Assembly (NCBI GenBank): GCA_036490175.1
Contig: DASXEJ010000008.1
Location: 57,879-121,878 of the forward strand
DNA length: 64,000 bases
Direction of reading: 5' to 3'
DNA from: Pirellulales bacterium
GTDB taxonomy: Bacteria > Planctomycetota > Planctomycetia > Pirellulales > JACPPG01
Shown in pieces: positions 1 through 10,120 of this stretch. Position 1 is the stretch's first letter; each line of letters begins with the position of its first letter. The notes beneath the pieces are model-generated. The model was not told the DNA's origin. It searched no databases and saw only the letters and a program-made list of their open reading frames with translations. The position numbers and the translations under genes are program-made.

Positions 1-48
1 AGGTCGGTTGCTCAGACGCGGCATGCGATTCAAACATCGTGCGTTCGA

Positions 49-3000
49 TCATGTTGCAGGTGACTCGTGGGGCGCTGGACGAGACTGGAGCAACTGCGAG
101 GCTTCTTCGAGTAGCGCTGCCCGTTCGATCTTGGCGCGTCGCACGCTGGCTGGCGTTTGTTCCGATGGCGCCGCCACGGATGAGGCCTGAGACGCCTTGT
201 CGAGCTGATCTGCCGCCTCAGTCGTACGACCGGCTTGCGCGTAGGCCATCGACAGTAGGGCATGATCGGCCCAGACATCACCGTCTTGCAACAACTGGGG
301 CGCTTGGCGCAGTAGCTCGATGGCTTCCTCGAAGCGACCGGCCCTGTACAAAGCGGCCGCGAGCGGTCGTTGGTAGCTGGCCGCTGTGCGATTGCGGCCG
401 CGCGCGTCTTCGGCCAAGCCTACGAGTTGTTGAGGATTTGTCAGCGGGTTGGGCGCCAAAGCACAAGTCCAGACGAGCTCGCGCATCCGCTCCCGCGTGG
501 GTTTCGACCAGCCAGTCGTCATCATCTTGTGGCAGACCTGTTGGTATTTGTCTGTCGCTCCGTGTGCCAGCGCCAGTCGCGCTAAGTTCATCATCATATC
601 CGCCAACGGGAGATCGCCCGCGGCAGCCAGACTTTGTTGAATGCCAATAGCCTCTTCGAGCGCTGCCTGGGCAATGTCCCAGTGACCAAGTGCCTCTTCG
701 GCCTGCGCGGTCTGACAGAGAACTGTTCTAAGGTAGGTAGTTCGCTCGGCACTTTCCGGTAGCGCGCGAGCGCCGCGCAACTCTTCCTGACACAGTTCGA
801 CGGCTGCCGCCTGACGATCCTGACGTTCCAGTATTCCCAGCAGGGACCGCAGGCAGTGTTCGCGATTCGAAAGGTTCGTGTCCTCGCGGCGGAAGATCGC
901 CAGCGATTCACGGAGGACGGCCTCCGCCTGATCGAAGTCGTCCATCAATCTGAGCGGCTCGGCCATCCTGGCCTTGGTAATGCCAATCGCGCGGTGATTG
1001 GCATCACCGTAGACTTGCTCGCAGAGTTCGGCCGTCTCGCGATAGACCTGAACTGCCTGGGCGTGCTCGCCGGCGCCGATCAGCGCCTCGGCCCACATGA
1101 ATCGCGGCCAAACAAGCGCCGGATGTTGGTCCCCGACCGCTTCGCGCATTTGGGCAATCGCCGACTCGACCGACGTGAGGGCTGCGCGATGGTTGCCGAC
1201 ACGACGTTGGGCATAACTCCGCAACATCGCAGTTAGTCCCGACGCGATCTGGGAATCGCTCTGGTCCGACAGCACGCGGTTCGCATCAGCGACGAGCATG
1301 GCGGCTTCGAACGGCTTTTTTTCGACTTCGTAACGCAGCATCGCCAGACCGAGCAAGGCGAATGCGTACCTGGTAGGCGAATCACTTTCGCGGCGATGAT
1401 ACTGTAGGACCTCCTCCATCAGCGGCAGGGCCAGCGCCTTCTCGGCCTCGGTTTCATGGCCGTTGGTAATGATCAGCCAGGCCAGGTTGAACTTAGTGCG
1501 GATCGTTTCCGGATCTTGTGGCCCCAACCGCTCGGTGCGAATCGCCAGTGCTCTGTGCAAGAGCTGCTTCGTGGCGCTGAAATCAAAATTGGTGAATCGC
1601 AAACTTGCCAGATCGTGCAGGCTCTCGGCGATTTCCAAACTGTCATCGCCATACAACTCCTCACGGATTTGCAGGCTTCGTTCCAACAAAGGCGTGGCCT
1701 CGCGCAGCATTCCCAACGTGACGTAAACGCTGCCGATCACCGCCATCAGCTTGGATTGAACCGCTGGCTGACCGTTGAGATCGGCGCTGACGGTGTCGCC
1801 TCCCTGGCGCAGGATCTCGACGGCCGTTAATTCGGACGCGCGACCAACCCGCGCCTGAAATCGCACTCCTTCGACGCCGACTGGATCGGCCGAGCGGAAC
1901 ATGGCCTCGAGGAAATGCGCCACGCGCTGCGCGGTGGCAGATTCTTGTTGGGCCTTCGCGGCGAAATCTTCGGCACGTTCTGTCTCGAAGCGGGCGGTGG
2001 CCAGGGCGTCTTGTTCGCGATCACGTGCGCGTTCGATGCGGATCGCGGCCACGGTCGAGCCGACCGCCAAAGCGGTTAACAACAACAGCACCGCGGTCGT
2101 TAACGTAGCAATACCTGGGTTGCGTCGCGCCCAACGCGCTAAGCGCTCGAAGCGGTTTACGCGGCGGGCCTGTATCGGCTCGCCCGCCAAATACCTCCGC
2201 AGGTCGTCTGCCAAGGCCTGCGCAGATACATAACGGCGTGCCGGATTCTTTTCCAAGCACTTCAGACAAATCGCCTCGATGTCGGGGCCGGAGGCGCCTG
2301 AAAAGCGACTCGGAGCCGTCGGTTCCTCAGACAGGATGCGATGCAGGCAATCTGCTTCGCACGTCCCCATGAACGGACGCTGCCCGGTGAGCAATTCGTA
2401 GAGCACCGCACCCAGGCCATACACATCGGTCGCCGGGCCGATCTCGTCGACTCGGCCCGCGACTTGCTCTGGCGCCATATAGCCGGGCGTCCCCATTGCG
2501 ACGCCGCTGCGCGTCTCTGCGCCGCCGTTGCCAGACAGCTTGGCCAGGCCAAAGTCGACCAATTTGGGCACGAACGGGAATGCGTCATCCGAAACGGCCC
2601 CAAACTCGCCACCTGCGGCCTTCGGCTCAAGCAACACGTTACTCGGCTTGATATCGCGGTGCAAAACGCCCTGAGAATGTGCGTAGTGCATCGCCTCGGC
2701 AAGTTGTTTGATGAGTCGGGCCGCAGGACGCGGCGCGAGCAGCCCGATCTTTTCCTTGAGCCACGTCGCCAGGCTTGGTCCGGTGCAATACGCCGAGGCG
2801 ATATAGCCGACGCGACCCGCTTCGCCCACCTCGTAGACCGAAACCAGGTTGGGGTGCGTCAGTCGTGCCGCTGCCCGAGCTTCGTTCAAGAAGCGGCGGC
2901 GCAGCTCGGCGGACATCATGTCTTCGGATCGCGGCACCTTGAGGGCCACCTGGCGCTTCAACACCGGGTCGAACGCCAAAAGGACAACGCCATGCCCCCC

Positions 3001-3360
3001 GATGCCCAACTCGCGCTCGATGACAAAGCGACCAAGATGCTGGATTGTCGGAAAGTTGCCACGGCCAGGCGTCAAGATCTCATCGAGATTACCGGCCGAG
3101 AGTTCCGCCTCGGCCATCGATTGTGCGGCGCCGATTTCGATGTCGTCCTGATCCCGCTGATTGCCGATCGTGGCCATCAGCTCTAGCAGGTGTTTGCCCC
3201 GCGCGAGCTGATCTGCGTATTCCGTCCCCGTCCGCAGCGGCACGTGCGTTTCGCTCGGGGCCAGCGTCCCATCGGCCAGGGCCTGGTCATACTCGACCAG
3301 CATGTCGAGCAGTCGCTCTTCGTCAGCGCTGAGATCGGGGAACTCTTCGCGTTGATTCAT
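49..3360 (-). CDS. Membrane-anchored Ser/Thr protein kinase with C-terminal TPR-rich region
   Basis: A 1103-residue protein. The N-terminal kinase domain spans roughly residues 110-395. It shows a glycine-rich loop (GIGGHGVV, 119-126), the VALK lysine (141), the catalytic loop HRDIKPSN (234-241), DFGLAK (269-274) and APEQ (296-299), so it should be an active Hanks-type kinase. One membrane segment lies near 416-440 and is followed by about 660 residues of helical, TPR-like repeats, probably on the outer face of the inner membrane. The glycine loop has His where Phe or Tyr is usual. Residues 1-100 resemble the extra N-terminal region of many planctomycete kinases. Planctomycetes encode dozens of such kinases and their substrates are mostly unknown. 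The ATG at 3360 gives a sensible N-terminus. Function beyond protein phosphorylation cannot be read from the sequence. Confidence 0.93.
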   Translation of the reverse strand: MNQREEFPDLSADEERLLDMLVEYDQALADGTLAPSETHVPLRTGTEYADQLARGKHLLELMATIGNQRDQDDIEIGAAQSMAEAELSAGNLDEILTPGRGNFPTIQHLGRFVIERELGIGGHGVVLLAFDPVLKRQVALKVPRSEDMMSAELRRRFLNEARAAARLTHPNLVSVYEVGEAGRVGYIASAYCTGPSLATWLKEKIGLLAPRPAARLIKQLAEAMHYAHSQGVLHRDIKPSNVLLEPKAAGGEFGAVSDDAFPFVPKLVDFGLAKLSGNGGAETRSGVAMGTPGYMAPEQVAGRVDEIGPATDVYGLGAVLYELLTGQRPFMGTCEADCLHRILSEEPTAPSRFSGASGPDIEAICLKCLEKNPARRYVSAQALADDLRRYLAGEPIQARRVNRFERLARWARRNPGIATLTTAVLLLLTALAVGSTVAAIRIERARDREQDALATARFETERAEDFAAKAQQESATAQRVAHFLEAMFRSADPVGVEGVRFQARVGRASELTAVEILRQGGDTVSADLNGQPAVQSKLMAVIGSVYVTLGMLREATPLLERSLQIREELYGDDSLEIAESLHDLASLRFTNFDFSATKQLLHRALAIRTERLGPQDPETIRTKFNLAWLIITNGHETEAEKALALPLMEEVLQYHRRESDSPTRYAFALLGLAMLRYEVEKKPFEAAMLVADANRVLSDQSDSQIASGLTAMLRSYAQRRVGNHRAALTSVESAIAQMREAVGDQHPALVWPRFMWAEALIGAGEHAQAVQVYRETAELCEQVYGDANHRAIGITKARMAEPLRLMDDFDQAEAVLRESLAIFRREDTNLSNREHCLRSLLGILERQDRQAAAVELCQEELRGARALPESAERTTYLRTVLCQTAQAEEALGHWDIAQAALEEAIGIQQSLAAAGDLPLADMMMNLARLALAHGATDKYQQVCHKMMTTGWSKPTRERMRELVWTCALAPNPLTNPQQLVGLAEDARGRNRTAASYQRPLAAALYRAGRFEEAIELLRQAPQLLQDGDVWADHALLSMAYAQAGRTTEAADQLDKASQASSVAAPSEQTPASVRRAKIERAALLEEASQLLQSRPAPHESPAT

Positions 3361-4039
3361 AGTCGAGACCAGAGTTGGCGCTACACGGCAATCGTCAAAT
3401 AGGACGTTTGTACGGTCGGCAGGTCGCGCGTTGTCATCGCGACGGGCAAGTCGTTACGTGGCTTCGATGTGGGATGGTGTCTGCAATCAGGCCGCGTGAT
3501 TCACGGGCTGTGCCCGACGCCGGCCGCATCCATGACATGGTGCATGCAGGCACTCTTGGCGAGGTCGGCTTGTGCAACTTGCCCATCGCGCGCGATCGAA
3601 CGCCGCGCCAACTGAGCACCGTTGCCCGTGAGGGAGCGGCGAACCGTTTCCTCGCAGGACTGAATCGAACCACGAGTATCTCCCGTCCCCTGCGTTGCAC
3701 TACAAAGTATCCGTGCGACCCGCAACGAACGCAAGCAATTTACAGGCAGGCCAGGAGCACCCAGAGAAGGCTTTCTCCGCCTGCCCGCTTACGTGTCTCG
3801 CTCGAACGTTACCTGGGCAACGTCCGGTTGGTTTGTCGGCAGGAGATGGGGAAAACCGGGGGTACTGCTCGCAAGAACCGCAGGGTTGGACAACTGCACG
3901 GTTTGGTCGATAGGACTCAGACTGACAGGTCAAAGGCCGGCTTTCGCGCTACAATGAAGGGAATCAAGGGTTCCCATCGCCGGGCAACTGTGTCCGTACA
4001 TCTATATCTGTTACGTCAGCACCCCCGTTCAGGACCGAT
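3361..4039. other. Intergenic region between divergent kinase and ABC exporter genes
   Basis: No convincing gene is seen in these 680 bases. One open frame crosses most of the region on the plus strand, but its Arg- and Thr-rich translation matches no family and has no ribosome binding site. The region separates two divergent genes and so should hold both promoters. A TACAAT hexamer at 3950-3955 is a plausible -10 box for the ABC exporter, without a clear -35 partner. Confidence 0.4.
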
Positions 4040-6001
4040 ATGTCGTCACGCGCCCGTTCCAGCCGAAGGCGATTCTTGAGCTATCGCCGTCAATTGCGTC
4101 GCGGGCCCGAGCCCGATGGAAAGCCCGATTCCCCAGGGAACGCCGCCGCGTTAAAGCGTGTTGGGCACCGCCCGATTGGCCAACTGATCCGCCAGTTTGC
4201 CGGTATGTTGCGTGGCCATCGCCTGCCACTGGTCCTGTCGCTGCTTACCCTTACCGCTTCCACGCTACTCAAACTGGTGCCGCCGGCGGCAACCAAGTTG
4301 GTCGTTGATTACGTGTTGCCTGGCAAACCGTTGCCAGAGGGAATAACCGAGCGCTGGCACCTTCCCAGTGTCGGAATGCCAGTGCTGGTGGCGCTTGCCG
4401 CCGGTGTATTCCTCGTGTCGATGGTGGCTGTGGCTCTGAATACTTGGGGAAGATGGCTTGCCACGGTCACGGCCAAGCGACTGCAGATCGAGCTCCGCAA
4501 ACGAGTCTTTGCCCATGCCGTGCGGCTACCGTTGGACCGTGTCTATGCGCTGAAGTCCGGCGGCGTGGCGAGTATTTTGCGGGAAGACGCCGGCGGCGTC
4601 GGAGAGCTCGTCTTCAGCATGCTGTACAACCCCTGGCGCGCGGTAATCCAGCTGGTGGCCAGCCTGGCGGTTCTGGCTTGGGTCGATTGGCGTCTGCTGC
4701 TAGGCTCGCTGTTGGTGATCCCGACTGTGTTTCTGACGCATCGCACCTGGATTGGCCGCATCCGCCCGCAGTATCGCGAGGTGCGGCGGCAACGGCAGGA
4801 AATCGACAGCCATGCCACCGAAGCCTTTGGCGGCATGCGCATCGTGCGGGCCTTTGGCCGCAGCCGCAGCGAAACGGCTCGGTTTACGCGCGGTGGAAAT
4901 CTGATGGCGCGCCACGAGTTGCTTGCCTGGTGGTGGGCGCGCGTCGTCGAAATCGTGTGGGCCATATTGTTGCCTGCCGCTTCGGCCGGGTTGTTGATGT
5001 ATGGTGGCTCGCAAGTCCTGGCCGGAGCGCTCTCAGTCGGCGATTTGATGATGTTTCTGATCTATCTGGCAATGCTACTGGAACCGCTGGCCGTGCTGGC
5101 CGAGAGCGCTACCGGCCTACAAAACAATTTGGCGGGCTGGGACCGGGTGTTGGATCTGCTGGCCGAACCGCGCGAAATGCCAACCTCGCCTGCTGCAATC
5201 ATGGTCGATCCGGAGAACGTGCGGGGGAGAATGACTTTGCGTGACGTGCGGTTCCAATACCCGCAGAGTGATCAGGCTGTTCTGGAGGAGATAAATCTTG
5301 AAGTTTTGCCCGGACAGATGATCGCCCTGGTTGGACCCAGCGGCGCGGGGAAAACGACCTTCTGCAATCTGATTGCCAGGTTCTACGACCCGACGAATGG
5401 ATCGATTGAATTAGACGGCGTGAACCTGCGCGATATCGACGTGGAGAGTTACCGGCGCCTGTTGGGCATCGTCGAGCAGGATATCTTCTTGTTCGATGGC
5501 ACGATCGCCGAGAATATCGGCTACGCCGCGCGTCACTCGACCCAAGAGCAAATCGAAGAAGCCGCGCGGATCGCCAATGCCCATGATTTCATCATGTCGT
5601 TCGCCGATGGGTACAACACCTTGATCGGCGAGCGAGGCGTGCGACTGAGCGGAGGCCAACGCCAGCGGCTGGCGATCGCCAGGGCGGTGCTCGCAAATCC
5701 GCGGATTTTCATTCTGGACGAGGCCACGAGCAATCTCGACACCGAGAGTGAGCGGCTCATTCAAGATAGCCTCGACACGCTCCTGCGCGGCCGCACGAGC
5801 TTTGTAATCGCGCACCGTTTGAGTACGATCATGCACGCCGATCAAATCGTGCTGCTAGTCAATGGCCAGATTGTCGAGCGCGGGACGCACGAGGAATTAA
5901 TGGCCACCAGCGGCCGCTACCGGACGATGGTCGAAATGCAAATGGGAGGCAGTCGAGCGCGGCGGGGCGTGAATGGCAACGCCCACATCGCGAGCGGCTG
6001 A
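4040..6001 (+). CDS. ABC exporter, fused permease and ATPase (MsbA/MdlB-like)
   Basis: A half-size ABC exporter of 653 residues. A membrane domain with about six helices (about 50-350) precedes an ATP-binding domain. The ATPase has Walker A GPSGAGKTT (about 430), the signature LSGGQRQR (about 535), Walker B FILDEATSNLD (about 555) and the switch histidine in IAHRLST (about 590). All catalytic elements are intact. Proteins of this type work as dimers and move lipids, lipid-linked sugars, peptides or drugs out of the inner membrane; the substrate here is unknown. The first 45 residues are a basic cytosolic extension. An AGGA sits a few bases before the ATG. It may be co-transcribed with the TauE/SafE-like gene 82 bases downstream, but nothing shows a shared function. 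Confidence 0.93.
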   Translation: MSSRARSSRRRFLSYRRQLRRGPEPDGKPDSPGNAAALKRVGHRPIGQLIRQFAGMLRGHRLPLVLSLLTLTASTLLKLVPPAATKLVVDYVLPGKPLPEGITERWHLPSVGMPVLVALAAGVFLVSMVAVALNTWGRWLATVTAKRLQIELRKRVFAHAVRLPLDRVYALKSGGVASILREDAGGVGELVFSMLYNPWRAVIQLVASLAVLAWVDWRLLLGSLLVIPTVFLTHRTWIGRIRPQYREVRRQRQEIDSHATEAFGGMRIVRAFGRSRSETARFTRGGNLMARHELLAWWWARVVEIVWAILLPAASAGLLMYGGSQVLAGALSVGDLMMFLIYLAMLLEPLAVLAESATGLQNNLAGWDRVLDLLAEPREMPTSPAAIMVDPENVRGRMTLRDVRFQYPQSDQAVLEEINLEVLPGQMIALVGPSGAGKTTFCNLIARFYDPTNGSIELDGVNLRDIDVESYRRLLGIVEQDIFLFDGTIAENIGYAARHSTQEQIEEAARIANAHDFIMSFADGYNTLIGERGVRLSGGQRQRLAIARAVLANPRIFILDEATSNLDTESERLIQDSLDTLLRGRTSFVIAHRLSTIMHADQIVLLVNGQIVERGTHEELMATSGRYRTMVEMQMGGSRARRGVNGNAHIASG

Positions 6002-6083
6002 GTTTCGGCATGTTCGACAGGATGACGGGTCGACCGAATTCTGTCGTTGTTTGATTCGCCCGCACCGGTATCTCGGTTAGTCC

Positions 6084-6917
6084 ATGAACGAGCTGTCATT
6101 CACGGTTCTGGTTGGCCTCGGCTCGTTGGTGGCTGGGTTTTTAGGCTCCATGACTGGACTCGGCGGCGGCGTGGTCATCGTGCCATTGCTAACGATCGTG
6201 TTTGGCGTCGACTTGCGGTACGCGATTGGCGCATCGCTGGTCTCCGTGATCGCGACGTCGTCGGGGGCCGCGGCGGCCTATGTGCGCGAGGGGTATTCCA
6301 ACATTCGCGTGGGAATGTTTCTCGAAGTCGCCACGACCATGGGTGCCATCGTGGGAGCCTTCCTGGCGTTTGTCACGCCGGTGAACGTGATCTCGATTGT
6401 TTTTGGCGTCATATTGCTTGCCTCGGCGGCGCTCTCCGTTCGACGAGCCGAGGATTCCCCGAGTGGAAAGTCCAGCAAGTTCGTCGAGCGGCTGCATCTC
6501 GACGCTACGTACCCCACGCCATTTGGACCGCAGGCATATTCCGTGCAGCACGTACCACTTGGATTCGGTTTGATGTTGGTGGCCGGCGTGCTGTCGGGCT
6601 TGCTTGGAATTGGCTCGGGTGCGTTCAAGGTCATCGCCATGGACCAGGTCATGCGATTGCCGTTTAAAGTGTCGACCACGACGAGCAACTTCATGATCGG
6701 AGTCACGGCCGCGGCCAGCGCCGGAGTGTATCTAAACCGTGGCTACGTCTCGCCCACCGTTGCGATGCCGGTCATGTTGGGAGTATTGGCAGGATCGATG
6801 CTTGGCGCCCGCGTCTTGATGTCGGCGCGCGTCGGTTTGCTGCGGATCGTTTTTGCAATCGTCGTCGTCGCGATGGCCTGTGAAATGATCCACAAAGGGC
6901 TGGTGGGAAATATCTGA
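6084..6917 (+). CDS. TSUP family permease (TauE/SafE, former DUF81)
   Basis: A 277-residue, very hydrophobic protein with about eight membrane helices in two halves. The first half carries the glycine-rich GSMTGLGGGVVIVP (about 19-32) and the second repeats it as LGIGSGAFKV (about 175-184), the inverted-repeat signature of the TauE/SafE family. Members export or import small sulfur or organic anions such as sulfite, sulfoacetate or thiosulfate. The next gene, one base away, encodes a DUF1634 protein; these two families commonly sit together, which suggests a two-component permease. The actual substrate cannot be inferred. Confidence 0.9.
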   Translation: MNELSFTVLVGLGSLVAGFLGSMTGLGGGVVIVPLLTIVFGVDLRYAIGASLVSVIATSSGAAAAYVREGYSNIRVGMFLEVATTMGAIVGAFLAFVTPVNVISIVFGVILLASAALSVRRAEDSPSGKSSKFVERLHLDATYPTPFGPQAYSVQHVPLGFGLMLVAGVLSGLLGIGSGAFKVIAMDQVMRLPFKVSTTTSNFMIGVTAAASAGVYLNRGYVSPTVAMPVMLGVLAGSMLGARVLMSARVGLLRIVFAIVVVAMACEMIHKGLVGNI

Positions 6918-6918
6918 G

Positions 6919-7317
6919 ATGAATGGCTCATTCACGACATGGACCGACGAACAAGTTGACCGACGGATTGGGCGGCTGCTGCAATGGGGAGTCACTATTG
7001 CGGCTGTCACCGTGGCCATAGGGGGAATTTGGTTTCTGGCCAATAGCGCCCAAGCGCCGGCCGACCATCGGCACTTCGATGGCGAACCTGAGTCGCTGCG
7101 CGATGTAGGCGGCATTCTGGCCGGCCTGCAAAGCATGGATGCCCGAGCCATGATTCAATTCGGCTTGCTCCTGTTGATTCTGACGCCAATCGCGCGCGTG
7201 GCCTTTACGGTCGTAGCGTTCGTCGCGCGACGAGATTTCGTTTTTGTGGGCATCACGCTCGTCGTTTTGAGCATTCTGCTGGCGACGCTCTTGATACCGC
7301 CATTTCTCGCGAAATAA
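6919..7317 (+). CDS. DUF1634 small membrane protein, partner of the TSUP permease
   Basis: A 132-residue protein with three likely membrane helices (about 24-42, 72-92 and 105-128). Its ATG lies one base after the stop codon of the permease gene, so the two are almost surely translated from one message. DUF1634 proteins are known mostly as neighbours of TauE/SafE permeases and have no established biochemical role; an accessory subunit is the obvious inference. The N-terminus WTDEQVDRRIGRLLQWGV is typical of the family. Confidence 0.85.
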   Translation: MNGSFTTWTDEQVDRRIGRLLQWGVTIAAVTVAIGGIWFLANSAQAPADHRHFDGEPESLRDVGGILAGLQSMDARAMIQFGLLLLILTPIARVAFTVVAFVARRDFVFVGITLVVLSILLATLLIPPFLAK

Positions 7318-7368
7318 CGGGCACGCTGTGCCGCTGCGCCGAGACGGCGATGCCAATCGTCGCAAATT

Positions 7369-7989
7369 CTAAAACGGGCAGGGAGCGGTCCATGTCATTC
7401 GCTCGCTGGTCGCAGGATGTGTGAGCGATAGTTGAACTGCATGCAGAAGCAGTCGTGGCGACATGGCCAGTGCTTCGACGTGGGCGTACAGATTATCGCC
7501 CAGAATCGGATGCCCTAGCGTCGCCAGGTGCAGGCGAATTTGATGAGAGCGTCCGGTCACAGGTCGCACGTCCAGTCGGCTGTGATCGGCACGCCGTTCG
7601 ATCAATTGCCAGCAAGTGATAGCCGGGCGACCGTCGAGCGGCGCGATCTTGTGCCGTGGTGGCCGGTCGAAATCCTTCCGCATCGGTAACTCAATCGTCC
7701 CCGCCGCCGACTCTGGGCAGCCGAAGACGACGGCCGTGTATTGTTTTTCGACGGTGCGCGCCGCGAACTGCCGGCTCAACTCGCGTTGCGCGTCATTATC
7801 GAGCGCCATCACGAGCAGGCCTGAGGTATCGCGGTCGAGGCGATGCACTATCAGGGCGCCTGGTGAGGCGACTTGCACCCGCGCGCTAAGGCAGTCCTGT
7901 AGCTCGGGGCCGCGCCCGGGCACCGCGAGCATGCCCGACGGCTTGTCGAGGACCAGCAAGTGTTTGTCCTGATAAACGACCTGGAACAT
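7369..7989 (-). CDS. RluA-family RNA pseudouridine synthase, short form without S4 domain
   Basis: A 206-residue enzyme that isomerises uridine to pseudouridine in rRNA or tRNA. The catalytic motif HRLDRDTSG (49-57) holds the nucleophilic Asp at about 52. The later motif RPVTGRSHQIRLHL and the GDNLY segment complete the family pattern. It has no S4 RNA-binding domain, as in E. coli RluA, while the paralogue near 36.2-37.1 kb has one. The target base cannot be told from sequence. It converges on the DUF1634 gene with a 51-base gap. Confidence 0.9.
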   Translation of the reverse strand: MFQVVYQDKHLLVLDKPSGMLAVPGRGPELQDCLSARVQVASPGALIVHRLDRDTSGLLVMALDNDAQRELSRQFAARTVEKQYTAVVFGCPESAAGTIELPMRKDFDRPPRHKIAPLDGRPAITCWQLIERRADHSRLDVRPVTGRSHQIRLHLATLGHPILGDNLYAHVEALAMSPRLLLHAVQLSLTHPATSERMTWTAPCPF

Positions 7990-8039
7990 ACTTCGCTCTT
8001 GCCAGGCATCCCTGCGCTGTCGCTAGGTAAGAATCCCGC

Positions 8040-9911
8040 TTACCGATCGGCCGCCTTGGTCAGTTCAAAGGTGTCGAACAGCTTGCCGTCGATGTCGTAG
8101 GCCTTGAAGACGATGGTGCGGTCGCTGATGGCGGCGTAGCAATAGTGGAACACGCTCTGAAAATGGAGGCTGAACCAGGTTCGCTGCGGCGCGGCCTGCT
8201 CGAGACTGCCGCCGCCGCCGCCGCTCGTTAAGTAGCGCACTCCTTGGCGTTGATTGATCGCCATTTCGAAGATGGGCCAGGTCCGCTCGTAGAGGTGGAT
8301 ATGGCCGTTGAAAGCGATATCGACGCCGTATTTCTCATACAACGGCACCACCTTGCGTGCATTGCGGTCGCCATAGAAAAACGTATGGCCGGGGGGCCCT
8401 TTTACGTGGTCGCCGTAATCATTCTCGTCCGAGCTGAAGCAGGGATGATGATGACAAGTGAACTTCCAGGCGGCCTTGGAACTGGCCAACTCCTTTTCTA
8501 GCCACTCGTATTGTGGCGATCCAGGATCGAGCGGCCGATTGCTGTCGATCATGAAGAATTGCGCATTACCGTAGCGGAACGTGTAGTAATACTCTGGCTT
8601 CGGCAGCGAGAAGTAATCGTAATACCAGTGCGAATCTTTTTCGTGATTTCCGATCACAGGAAAAGTCGGGATCTGCGCCATCAACGTCGAACACGGCTCG
8701 AACAGGTCCTTTAGCCACTGGTTCTTGGCAAATCCGTCGTCGACGACGTCGCCGCAATGCAGCAGGAAATTGGGCCGCTTCGAAAAGGCGCCCTCGGCAC
8801 ACTTTCTCGTTACTTCGGGATTGCGCTGCGTGTCGCCAATAACGGCGAACGCCCAAGGCATGTCCTCGTTCGGCGCAGTTTGAAACGAGTATTGCTGACC
8901 ACGCACTTCCTGGCCGGTCTCGTCAACGCACACCACGCGATAAAAATAGCGGGTTGCCGGTTTAAGATCCTTGAGCGTCAGCTCGCTGATCAACTGCGCG
9001 CTCGCGGTCTCGGCTTTTAGTTCTAGGGGGCGCAGCTCGGCATATTCCACACGCATCTTGGCCGGGCGAGAGGTCTCGCACATGATCGTGATCGAATCGG
9101 TCGTAGCGAACTGCAAGTAAGGCTGCACCAAAAAGATCAGGTCATTTTCTGGTGTCGGTGCCCAGGCGATGAGATTCTCATTCTTCTTGGCGACCTTTTG
9201 GATTTCATTCCCCTCGAGCGCGCGGGCATAGCATTTAGCTTCGAACAACGCTCCTTGCATGAAGGTGCGCGAGCGCACGCCAATCGAGCCCCCCAGCAGA
9301 TAGTTGCCCGCCGCCGGATATACAATGTCGCCGGCCTGGGCATTGGATTCGCCTTCGAGTTCTCCGTTGACGTAGATGCGCATGATCTGGCCGTCATACG
9401 TGGCGGCCACGTAGTACCAACGCCCTTTGACGATGGGAGTTTTGGCCGGCAGATAAGTCATGCGGTTTTGCGTAGAGACGCTATTGGCCGCGGCCAGGCC
9501 AAACACGAACGTTTGCCGATTGAAGCCCAGCATCCAGCCTTGGGGTTGCGTGCGACTTTCGTTGATGTAACTGATCAGACCGCAGCGATCCTCTGTGTCG
9601 TCCAGGCGGATCCAGGCGGTGACCGTCATGTTGCGCGTGGGCAACAGCCGCTTGGCATCCTCGTAGCTTTTTCCCAGACTCAGATATTCTTCGCCGGTAA
9701 AGACCAGCCCCTCAGTCGGACCGCAACCGACAAAACGCGGCGTGCCAAAGACTTGGGCCGTGGCCTGGTGCGACATATCTTGCCAGGCGCCATTTTGAAT
9801 CGCGTGCGTACCCGCGGCGAAGTGAAACAACAAGTCCTTTTCTTCATGGTCGGCGTGCAGCAAAGTGGCGCCGTATAGCAACGCCGAGGCGGCCAAGGTG
9901 CAGGACAGCAT
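8040..9911 (-). CDS. Secreted LamG-domain metallophosphoesterase (purple acid phosphatase-like)
   Basis: The ATG at 9911 is chosen because the protein then starts with a clean signal peptide, MLSCTLAASALLYGATLLHA; an upstream in-frame start adds 29 residues that hide it. The mature protein has a LamG/concanavalin-like domain (about 40-250), an Fn3-like domain of the purple acid phosphatase type (about 260-350) and a calcineurin-like phosphoesterase domain. Metal-ligand motifs are GDT, CGDVVDDG, GNHE, HHHP and GHIHLYER, in the usual order. It should hydrolyse phosphate esters outside the cytoplasm, perhaps on carbohydrate-bound material held by the LamG domain. The substrate is not predictable. 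Confidence 0.9.
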   Translation of the reverse strand: MLSCTLAASALLYGATLLHADHEEKDLLFHFAAGTHAIQNGAWQDMSHQATAQVFGTPRFVGCGPTEGLVFTGEEYLSLGKSYEDAKRLLPTRNMTVTAWIRLDDTEDRCGLISYINESRTQPQGWMLGFNRQTFVFGLAAANSVSTQNRMTYLPAKTPIVKGRWYYVAATYDGQIMRIYVNGELEGESNAQAGDIVYPAAGNYLLGGSIGVRSRTFMQGALFEAKCYARALEGNEIQKVAKKNENLIAWAPTPENDLIFLVQPYLQFATTDSITIMCETSRPAKMRVEYAELRPLELKAETASAQLISELTLKDLKPATRYFYRVVCVDETGQEVRGQQYSFQTAPNEDMPWAFAVIGDTQRNPEVTRKCAEGAFSKRPNFLLHCGDVVDDGFAKNQWLKDLFEPCSTLMAQIPTFPVIGNHEKDSHWYYDYFSLPKPEYYYTFRYGNAQFFMIDSNRPLDPGSPQYEWLEKELASSKAAWKFTCHHHPCFSSDENDYGDHVKGPPGHTFFYGDRNARKVVPLYEKYGVDIAFNGHIHLYERTWPIFEMAINQRQGVRYLTSGGGGGSLEQAAPQRTWFSLHFQSVFHYCYAAISDRTIVFKAYDIDGKLFDTFELTKAADR

Positions 9912-10120
9912 CGCGTAACTCCCAGGGGGCGGGCAGGATGGCAGGTTCTGGTTGAGCCCGGCTTCCGCGTGACAAGTGCCCAACTGCGGAATGGCCAAGC
10001 TGCGTCGATTCTAATTCAAAGCGCGGCATGACACAAAGAGGGGGATTGCGAACTGAGTGCCGCCAACGTGCCTTGTGCCGTTTCGCGTGACTGCGGCTTT
10101 TGCCGCATACGACATCAGAC

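Noticed and set aside
3375..4079. A 234-codon open frame on the plus strand before the ABC exporter
   Set aside because: Arg-rich translation with no family pattern, no ribosome binding site, and overlap with the well-supported exporter start.
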